From the NCBI RefSeq assembly GCF_050436995.1, contig NC_134771.1, positions 4,381,501 through 4,445,500 on the forward strand: a stretch of DNA of 64,000 bases. Direction: 5' to 3'. Numbering within the stretch: the first letter of the stretch is position 1; each line of letters begins with the position of its first letter. Source of the DNA: Anticarsia gemmatalis (taxonomy: Eukaryota > Arthropoda > Insecta > Lepidoptera > Erebidae). The position numbers and the translations under genes were made by a program. The notes below the pieces were generated by a model, which was not told the origin of the DNA, searched no databases, and saw only the letters and a list, made by a program, of their open reading frames with translations. Shown piece after piece: positions 62,652 through 64,000 of this stretch.

Positions 62652-62868
62652 ACCCATCAATGTCCCACTTCTGGGCAAGGGTCTCCTCCCGTAATGAGGA
62701 AGGGTTTAGGCCTTGAGTCCATCACGATGGCCAACTGCGGGTTGAGGACTTTGCATACCTTCAAGAACTGTTCTAAAGAACTCTCAGGCATGCGACGTTG
62801 CATCACAATGTTTTTCTTCACCGATGGAACAAGTGATAATTATTTCTAGTTCCGAAAAGTCATTGCTA
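62652..62868 (-). mobile_element. SINE D, head missing
   Basis: TACCCATCAATGTCCCACTT, GGGTTTAGGCCTTGAGTCCA, CCTTCAAGAACTGTTCTAAA, ACAAGTGATAATTATTTCTA. Confidence 0.83.
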
Positions 62869-62918
62869 TGAACTTGGTGGGAGGAGAAACTGAAATCAGT
62901 CTCATGCTCTATCTATGC

Positions 62919-63099
62919 CAGTGGTTCCCAACCAGTGGTCCGCGGACCACAAGTCAAAATATGGTCCGCGAATGGTTTTAAAAATTTTGATTTTTAGGAT
63001 AATCATTACACTTTATTGTGAATATACTTACATAGTGGTCCCTGCCAACAAGCATAATATAAAAGTGGTCCCAGACTAAGAAAAGATTGAGAACCCCTG
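62919..63099. mobile_element. hAT-type MITE with 8 bp target duplication
   Basis: Left end CAGTGGTTCCCAACCAGTGG, right end AAAAGATTGAGAACCCCTG, imperfect terminal repeats of the CAGNGG..CCNCTG type. Flanks are ATCTATGC (62911-62918) and ATCTATAC (63100-63107), 7 of 8 identical, as hAT elements generate. 181 bp, non-coding. Confidence 0.87.
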
Positions 63100-63107
63100 A
63101 TCTATAC

Positions 63108-63469
63108 GGTGCAAATAATAGAAGAGATTTGACTAGGTACGAATATCGACATATTACATATTATTTTCTTTGAAAAGTAGTATAAATCCATTTCACCCCT
63201 TCAGCTGAGCTTGAAGGCTAGTATTCAGATTCACATACCTAAAGCAATGAGTAATCGAATCCACGACCTCCCTACTATATCTCCAACTCACTAACCACTG
63301 AATTGGTCATTTCAAATACCATTTGGGACATTTAAAGCGTGTCAAGGTTTTATTTCAGATTGCGTGCATGAAAGTATAACTACAATAATAATATAATTGA
63401 AATCGTGACATTCAATCAATGTGTGTAACTGTCATTGTTGGAGTGGCCTTGGGATATTATTAAAGTTAA
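63108..63469. other. Intergenic sequence with a degraded SINE head
   Basis: AGTAATCGAATCCACGACCT with ACTCACTAACCACTGAATTG (about 63249-63305) is a tRNA-like head on the minus strand with poor pairing. No gene seen. Confidence 0.4.
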
Positions 63470-63590
63470 ATACTACTACTGTGAGTCTGTAATGCTGATC
63501 GTGAGGTTTTGGGTTCGATTCCTATATGAAACAATTCTTTGTGCGATTCACAAATAATTGTTTCTGGTCTGATTGCACTTTGTGTAAAAA
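63470..63590 (+). mobile_element. SINE J, diverged
   Basis: GAGGTTTTGGGTTCGATTCC B box, then AAACAATTCTTTGTGCGATT and CACAAATAATTGTTTCTGGT, the J body, truncated after GCACTTTGTGTAAAA. Confidence 0.7.
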
Positions 63591-63654
63591 TCTTTATGAA
63601 AAAGTATAGCACCTTGAGTACCTTAAATATCTTTTGAAAATTAAGTCATACATA

Positions 63655-63760
63655 CATACATAGAATCACGCTTAATTCCCAAAGAGGTAAGCAGACACCA
63701 CAGAACGGCACTAGGTACAATCCTTACAAACTTTTCTTGCATCATTCGCATCCTTACACC
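63655..63760 (-). mobile_element. K element
   Basis: ATACATACATAGAATCACGC tail, GTAAGCAGACACCACAGAAC, CTAGGTACAATCCTTACAAA, CATTCGCATCC: K on the minus strand. Confidence 0.7.
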
Positions 63761-63954
63761 TAGGTCTTAAGTCTAATACCTTTTTCTATCTAGATCTAGG
63801 TTATAAATAAAAACCTATATAAACAAATAAATAGCGAATGTTCTTTACACAACCTACACTTACAATAATGAGATTTGTCAGACAGACGTACAATAGGTAT
63901 TAGTACCGCCACTAACTGGGGCGGAAACTACATACACCAGGGCTTCGAAATATT

Positions 63955-63982
63955 TAAGGACTATGTAAAAACATAGTCCTTA
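63955..63982. repeat. Perfect 12 bp hairpin, AAAA loop
   Basis: TAAGGACTATGT, AAAA, ACATAGTCCTTA. It lies at the window edge; any larger element is cut off. Confidence 0.85.
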
Positions 63983-64000
63983 TTAGGATATACTCTGATT

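Overview
The window looks like euchromatic nuclear DNA from a moth or butterfly (Lepidoptera). It is AT-rich and crowded with repeats typical of that order: Helitron-like elements beginning TC..TATTATAAA and ending in a hairpin plus CTAG, tRNA- and 5S-rRNA-headed SINEs, palindromic MITEs, and Tc1/mariner and hAT remnants. The one host protein gene I can support is a GPI-type ephrin on the minus strand (59976-60758). The one intact RNA gene is tRNA-Thr(AGT) on the minus strand (3830-3903). Nearly every other open frame is a shadow inside a repeat. No CRISPR, operon or prokaryotic signal is present.

Repeat names used below are local labels. G and H are SINEs with 5S-rRNA-like heads. I is a tRNA-headed SINE sharing its core with G and H. 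D, J and L are tRNA-headed SINEs. K and Q are short dispersed elements of SINE or LINE-tail type. A, B and C are Helitron-like families. E is a ~117 bp palindromic MITE with a 3 bp target duplication. F, P and T are other inverted-repeat MITEs. O is a mariner deletion derivative.

Layout: 1-545 is a diverged ~302 bp tandem duplication. 546-24500 is intergenic sequence packed with these families, around the tRNA-Thr gene. 24546-27646 is a young, 5'-truncated non-LTR retrotransposon with endonuclease and reverse transcriptase in one open frame and a poly-A tail, sitting inside a K element. 28012-29801 is a 1.79 kb foldback Tc1/mariner-type element with ~790 bp nearly identical arms and a transposase scrap in the middle; it sits inside a mariner (O) end, with a paralogous empty site visible elsewhere in the window. 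30098-38160 is dense nested repeats. 38161-42600 is poor in recognised transposons and carries a palindromic tandem array and a TGACG-rich minisatellite, a candidate regulatory stretch. 42600-57985 is again repeat-rich, with several nested insertions. 57986-62650 holds the ephrin gene, its flanks and an upstream GC-rich block, with essentially no recognisable transposon. 62652-64000 returns to SINEs plus a hAT MITE.

The ephrin gene and the tRNA act independently. The rest is a stratified record of transposition: Helitrons hit by MITEs and SINEs, SINEs hit by MITEs and LINEs, and a Tc1 inside a mariner. The most unusual points are two distinct 5S-headed SINE families that share a central core with a tRNA-headed SINE (apparent promoter-head swapping), the foldback Tc1 with reiterated internal motifs in each arm, and the intronless ephrin coding region inside a transposon-poor island.
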